Assembly (NCBI RefSeq): GCF_030463565.1
Contig: NC_134662.1
Location: 6,673,001 to 6,737,000 of the forward strand
Direction: 5' to 3'
Source of the DNA: Pelecanus crispus
Lineage: Eukaryota > Chordata > Aves > Pelecaniformes > Pelecanidae
Length of the DNA: 64,000 nt
The notes under the pieces were generated by a model. That model searched no databases and was not told the DNA's origin. It was given only the letters and a program-made list of their open reading frames with translations. Within the stretch, counting starts at the first letter, position 1, and every line of letters starts with the position of its first letter. The position numbers were made by a program, and so were the translations under genes. Positions 58,246 through 64,000 of the stretch are shown here, piece by piece.

Positions 58246-61200
58246 AAATACAAGTTGTTTTTAACCACTTTACCTTCTTTTTTGCTCCATACTCTTCCCA
58301 TCACAGCTCACTGGAGAAATGCACCATTAATGCATTCTGCTGGTACCCGGGGGATTCCTCCAGAGTGAACGTGTCAGTTGATTTCTGTCTTCAGCATAGT
58401 TTGCCTATGATGGAGAGTTATTCCCAATGTTTAACTAGTAACATAACATTATTTTTATTATTAAGATCCTCTTCAGAAGACAATCCTGCAGAATGCAGAG
58501 CAGAAGCTTATGTCTGTTGGATCTGCTTGAAATTGTTTGCACAGCATGTGAGCATGCGCTTGTGTATGAATGGAGATGCACACAGAAATGTATATACGTG
58601 CTTATATATGCTGATACATGCACCACGGGAAAATATAGGAGCTGGAAATATAACAGTATCTTTTGGGACAGGGAAGATTTCCAAATATTTAAAGAATAAT
58701 TTTGCTTTTGCTCAACATTAACATTTTTAATTTTTTCATAAAATGAAAAGCAGGAAGGAGATTGTTTTATAGCAAATTAAGCAGCATTTTCTTCTGCCAA
58801 AATTAAGTTTGTTTTCCTAAACAAGCAATTCAGAAAAATGGGGAAATAGCGTAACCAAATCTGCGTTTTTGCATACGTGTTTTCCATGAAACATTTTGCC
58901 AGGCTCCAAAACAGCTGGGCATATGCAACATCTGGGCTTCTGTTTGGCACTCGCTCCTGTACTGGCCCCCGGGCATGCACCAGTGTCGGTGCCAGAGGGC
59001 AATACAGTGCCGTGCTTGGCCTTCACTGCCCGTGCAGGATACAGGCTGTGCTGAGCAATTCTGCATTCATGCCACTGAGCCAGCTTGCATTTCTGGGTCT
59101 GTATCCAGACTCCTCTTATCCCCTGGGCATTAGCAACCACGCAATGAGACCCAGGCGCTGGGCTGAGGTTCTTACGTGTAGTTGTGTCTCTGCACCCGAA
59201 TGGCATTCATTTCCCATCCGGCACAGCCTGCCTCTGCGCTCCTGCCTGCTCTCAGCTCTGGGCTTTGCTGATACCTGCAGCACAAAGACAGGAGAGGTGA
59301 AGGAAGGATAGGTGGACAACACTGATGGGAATATGCTGCTAAAAAAGCAAAGTAATCGTAATTGCCCTTCTGTCCTAAGACATCACTTTAGTCTCTGTGT
59401 GGGAATGTTCTGTTCCTCCTTCCTTAGGCTCAGAGCGCGACAGTGACCCGATAAAGTAACGAGGAGCTTGACACCATGGGCTCAGTCTGGGACAGTGCTG
59501 CCCCTTGGCACAGGGTCTGTGATGGGAAAAGGAAGAGGCGTGTTGATGTGCCTACGAGAGACTTCTCCCTGTGCCAGCACAACATGTCTATGCCACTTGC
59601 CCTGAACTTTCTCCTCACTCAGGGGGATCCATTCCCCTCTTCTTCCTGTACTTCTCCACCAGGAATCCTCCAGTCCCTTCCTCTCCTATTCCTCTCCAGC
59701 CTCTGGAGATCTGCCAGCCCTCCTGATGTTCCCACTCTCATTTCTCAGGTTGTATCCTTCTACTTCTCACCATAGCTCGCTCTTTCAGCCTCTAGGATTT
59801 TAAAATCCTTCTGTCTTCAACATCTCTTCCTCCCCCGCTTCCTTTTCTTGTGCATTTTGCTTTCCAGGCCCATCTCCCACATGTTCTCCTGCCATTTATG
59901 TGGGACTAGGATGAACATTGATCACAGCCATCTCAAACCCATCTCTCTCTTTTCCCGAAGAGCCAATGAAAATGTCACCCATGAGATAATCATCATGTTG
60001 CTCACGTCCCTTAATTGCTCTCAAAGTACACATTGAGGCTGCAGAGCCTCTTTGAAAGGCAGGTTCTGGCCTTTGGCACATTATTGACAGGCTGTTGATA
60101 GGCCCCTTTGTTGAGGAGCAATTTTGTCCCTTTTGCTGTACAATTTTTTGTTTTTTTTAAAGACAGCCCTTTCAGAGAGAGTAGATTTTAAAAATAGAGC
60201 TGAGCTTTGAATGAACAGGCACCAGACTTATTCCTGAGAAGCAGTGGCATACATGTGAGATGAGAGCTACCAGCATGTTTCATGCAAGACTCCATGCAAG
60301 AAATCAAAGCTATGATGACTGATAGCTTCATCCTAGTTGCTTTTTATCCCTTCCCTTCTAGACCTGGTAATTAGATGTTTACTTGCAGTGTATTACTAAA
60401 CCATTAGATGTCTTGTGTGTTCCGGTGCGTGGTCCCTGGTAAACAAGTAAGAGAAAGTTGACACTCAAGCTGTGCGGCAACCCATTTCTATCTATTAGTG
60501 ATAATTCTTTTGTTTATTTAATACCTGCTGATTAAAATGCACTAAGATTTCCCCATCACAGCAGCCCTTCACCATCTCAAAAGCTGTACAGGTCTGGGGC
60601 AATTGCTGGTGTGCCTGCTGAAAGGGAATATTGAGAGCAGAACAAAGCACACTTGCTCTCCCATTACTGTCATGGGCAGAGATCCTCCATTAGCAGTGCG
60701 GAGTCTATGACATGTAGCTGAGCAATTCTCACATCAGCTACTGATTCCTGTAGTACACACACGCTTTGAAGCCACCTCTTTAATACAAGTTTATTTTAAC
60801 CTGCCCCCATGGAAGCTGGGGTCCCACCGTGGTAGGTGCTGCATGTACATCTCAAGTTAACCCTACTAAAGCCTCCAGCATGGCTGCACAGCCAAGCTCC
60901 AGTCTGCATCTAAGTAGACTTTCAACACAATCCTTAGCAAAATCTCCAGGCTATATGCAACTAAAAACCAATCCTGACAGAAATGAAATTCTTTCCTCTC
61001 TGAAACAATGTCCCTTGGAATGATTTTGCTGTTAATGAACCCCGACTGAGCTGCTGTATTTTGGAGCCACTGGTGTGCATTTTAACAAGGAGCTCTCTAC
61101 GTGTGGATGTGCATCAACATGGCCAGCCCCCATAATGGAAGTCTGTTCAGCATTGTAAGTCCCGCATTAGGCTGTGCCTGTAGGAACCCTGGGACGTTCC

Positions 61201-61991
61201 ACTGAGACTGCCTGAAGGTAATCATCTCTGCCAGCCTCCTGGCTGTCCCTAACCAAGTGCTCAGCTTGCATCTATTCCAGGAAACAGCTCTGGAGATTAT
61301 AAAGTTTAGACCCTAACGCATTCACTAGCAACAAGGGGAGGGAAAGTGCCGTTTGATTATAGATGAAAAGGAAAAATGCAAGGGGCTTTGGTATTCAGAA
61401 AAATCTCCAGCATGCTGTGATTTGGTTGTTGAACCCTGTAAGGGACTGGAAGCCCTTGAACTTCATTGTTTTCTATGAGTCAGTTCAGCCAAATTATAAG
61501 CAATACTTGAAAAACATAGTCCGCCTCGAATTTATCTTGGACTCCTGCATGATTAAAATGATGCATCCCAGTACTTGCCATCACAGAAACCTATTTCATA
61601 CATTACATCTACTTAAATACATATTTTTTCTGTGCATGTGTATCAAACACACGTCACAGGGAGTAGAACATATATGCATTATTTAGATCAGTGTACGTTA
61701 GAATGGAGTCCATTCTGTCAAAATTCAGGAAAAGGAGTTCTTTCAAACCTGTTCCCTCATGGATAGGCCAGCAGAAAAATATAACACCTGTCTTCTAGAG
61801 AAAAAAAAAATCAGCTAATTTATTTTTAAAAGTTGTGAACTCATTTGTTGGCATCTATTGTTCTACCTACCTGTGTTGCACCTTGTCAGGTTATGTAAAA
61901 TCTGCACATACCTCTGTTGCCAAATAGCCTTCATCAGCATGTAGCGAGAACTGTACTAAAACAAAATGTTGGCTGAATTAGATGGAGCGGA

Positions 61992-62204
61992 TTAGAAAGA
62001 TGATAAAAAATAAGCTAAGAGAAAATAAGACGATAAATAGGTCTGGCAAGATAGATGGATAATCTTCCTCGCAGGCCAAACATGACAAGATAATAACCTT
62101 TTTCTTTTCTCTAGTTCCATTTGCTCTTGGATCTCCAGAGCTTTACGAATATCACTTAATTTGGTCTTCTGGTACCCGTGTGAAATGGCTATCACAATGT
62201 CCAT
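61992..62204 (-). CDS. Unrecognised 70-codon ORF, possible small exon
   Basis: ATG-initiated ORF (MDIVIAISHGYQKTKLSDIR, then KALEIQEQMELEKRKRL). The part up to KRKR is charged and helix-like, unlike the compositional ORFs nearby; the C-terminal part looks random. Same strand as miR-7 and about 9.4 kb upstream of it. It matches no family I know. It could be chance, a microprotein, or part of the miR-7 host transcript. Confidence 0.2.
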   Translation of the reverse strand: MDIVIAISHGYQKTKLSDIRKALEIQEQMELEKRKRLLSCHVWPARKIIHLSCQTYLSSYFLLAYFLSSF

Positions 62205-63269
62205 TTTTACAGAAAAGGGATCTGAGGTGCATTACTTAGGAATAGGTTTTAGTTTAAGATTAGGATTGCAAAAATCAACCAAACTGTTCTCTTTTGTTGG
62301 TTTGCTTCTTAGCTAGCACCGTGCCTCGGGCAGTACGGTAGACTGAAGACAAGCTGGTAAAACGAGCGAGCTACAGCCGTGTTTTCACAACTCGCCTCTG
62401 CCACGCTGTTTGCGCAGCCAAGCCAGAGCGGGAGCGAGTCTCGTCCTCTCCGTCAGAGTGTGTCCCTGTTCCTGTCACCAGCTGGGGACAGTGGCTGTCG
62501 CGTTCAGAGCTAGATGCAGCTGCTGTGATGGTGCAGCTCTCCTTCTGCTCCCTTATCGTGTTGTGATCTGCAGAGCAGAGGTTGCACCTGGCGATGGGAT
62601 CAGGGTAACTTTCCTTCTGTCCCCTGCGCTTTCAGAATATAGATGATTTCTGAGCAAATCCAAACAACCTGCATGAGGAACTGATAAGCTCATTAAACAT
62701 TCAGGACTATGATGGTGCTTTCTGAATTCAGAGAAGGCTTGTCTGAACTGTCCTTTGCTCTCCTTGCTCAGGAGAAATTCCCATTGCTTCTGCTAGATTC
62801 AGTGCAAGGTCTGAGTCTGCAGCCAGCAAAGCGTTGGGCCCTTTTCTGGAGCCTTTGCCTTCCAGACAGTGACATCTTAACCAAGTGGGAGGTCCTAAGT
62901 AAAGTTTTCTGTTGCTTTGTGTCATTGATTTCTCCATGTACATTCAACTGGCAACACGGAGCAACAGAATATTTGATTAGACAGAATTACAGACCACAAC
63001 ATTAATAATTTTGTGAGTTTAACTGAAAAGATTTGCAATTGTTCTCCCTGGGAACTGTGCAATTTTCTCCTTCTTCTTAAGAGAACCTCTCCTTTTTACT
63101 TTAATGGCAGGGTGTATTGTCATCTTACGGTAGCAGGTACTGACTATTGCTTCTGATTCGGGGGGCCTGAATCCATGCAATTTTCATCTGGGCTGGAATC
63201 TTGTAGGTGGACTGTTCATCATGGCTCTAGATTTTCAAAAGAAGTTAGCAATTTGGGATACCTTATATT

Positions 63270-63420
63270 TGTGTTTGAGACACTTTGAAAGGGAACCGCT
63301 TACGAGAGAGGCAGGTGCTAAGCAGTCCCTGAAAATCAGGACTAATTGAAACATGTCATGCTGGGCACCTGAAAACACTAAATGCTTTGGAAAATCATAG
63401 GTGGGTGTTCTGTTTCTGAA
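63270..63420. repeat. Old amniote repeat fragment
   Basis: GAGACACTTTGAAAGGG, then CAGTCCCTGAAAATCAGGAC and GGGCACCTGAAAACACTAAA, TTTGGAAAATCATAG. This order parallels a widespread sauropsid repeat as I recall it. Name uncertain. Confidence 0.4.
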
Positions 63421-63839
63421 CATGACTTGGGAAGACTGTGCAGCCTTAAGTAACACAGGATAAAAAGAAGATCTTTGCATAATATTATGGAAACATCCTT
63501 TAATCCTCAGTTCAGCCAAGTGCTTAACTTTAGGCATGTGTTTGATTCCTGTGGGAGTTAACTGCTGAAGTTTCTGCAAGTGCGTGTGTATTTTCCTGAC
63601 GGGGGCCCAATGCTGTGTAAGTTACTGTAGGTTTGTTTTATGAAAATTCCTCAGTCAGTCTCCAAATGAAAATAAAACAAAAGGCAAAATTCTCCTCTAT
63701 CCTGAAGTGTGATGCTGAGCAGGACGCACAAGGCATCGCTGACTTTCTGCATGTCCATGCATTCACATGCAGAGCTACAGACTGCACCATGAAATGTCCA
63801 TTCTTTGCACTCCATAAAACCCCAAAGCCTGAGTCACAG

Positions 63840-63910
63840 ACTGTGTTAAGTGCTGAACAAACACAGAACAAAGTGTCCATGCCCCAAAGAGATTACAGTC
63901 TCACACAGCA
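63840..63910 (+). repeat. Old SINE/L2-type tail
   Basis: TTAAGTGCTGAACAAACACA, then GAACAAAGTGTCCATGCCCC and AAAGAGATTACAGTCTCA resemble the 'tgccccaaagagcttacaatct' tail of old L2-related amniote repeats. Confidence 0.5.
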
Positions 63911-64000
63911 GCCAGGCTGGTCACCGTGGTGATGTAGCTGTAGGTTTGAATTAATGCAAGATTCTGCAGGGCTGCAAACATGCAGTTGAAAAGCAAACAA

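Larger units (their letters stand above)
52700..64000. other. Spacer upstream of miR-7 (relative to its strand)
   Basis: About 11 kb with no recognised protein-coding exon. It is AT-richer than the left half, with CT-rich stretches (53.67 kb, 57.7 kb, 59.6-59.9 kb), old repeats and possible conserved non-coding blocks (55.2-55.4 kb, 61.8-62.2 kb). A host transcript for miR-7 should run through part of it on the minus strand, but no exon can be fixed by eye. Confidence 0.5.

Overview
The window is a piece of bird genome, most likely from a gene-dense, GC-rich microchromosome. It carries vertebrate genes with short introns, CpG-island promoters, a CR1 LINE fragment and few young repeats. The gene order UHRF1 - PLIN3 - TICAM1 - FEM1A - miR-7 matches human 19p13.3 read in reverse, so this is the avian counterpart of that block (chicken chromosome 28 type). 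Species cannot be fixed from sequence alone.

Layout. 1-14.2 kb: UHRF1 on the minus strand. All 16 coding exons can be placed with GT/AG borders and matching phases, giving a 786-residue protein, plus a non-coding first exon in a large CpG island with E2F and CCAAT sites. 14.6-23.1 kb: gene-free spacer with one CR1 fragment; human ARRDC5, expected here, is not seen. 23.1-33.7 kb: PLIN3 on the plus strand, with a CpG-rich first exon, a 5-kb intron and seven coding exons encoding 764 residues. Its fourth coding exon holds a tandem array of 44-residue (132-bp) units. 33.85-38.0 kb: a CpG island, a TATA-type promoter, and TICAM1 (TRIF, 714 residues, one coding exon) on the plus strand. 38.0-44.0 kb: spacer between convergent genes, with a cluster of homeodomain-type sites. 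44.0-46.7 kb: intronless FEM1A (682 residues) on the minus strand, with a CpG-island promoter. 47.3-64 kb: no protein gene recognised. It holds a complete miR-7 precursor hairpin on the minus strand at 52.6 kb, where human MIR7-3 lies, and several very old repeats (MIR-like and other amniote families).

The genes do not form a pathway: UHRF1 copies DNA methylation, PLIN3 coats lipid droplets, TICAM1 signals from TLR3, FEM1A is a CUL2 ubiquitin-ligase receptor and miR-7 is a regulatory RNA. They are linked by conserved synteny. The most notable observations are the miR-7 hairpin in apparently empty sequence, the expanded PLIN3 repeat, the changed UHRF1 linker (human regulatory Ser298 position is Asn), a near-perfect GC foldback beside the first UHRF1 coding exon, and a small minus-strand ORF upstream of miR-7.
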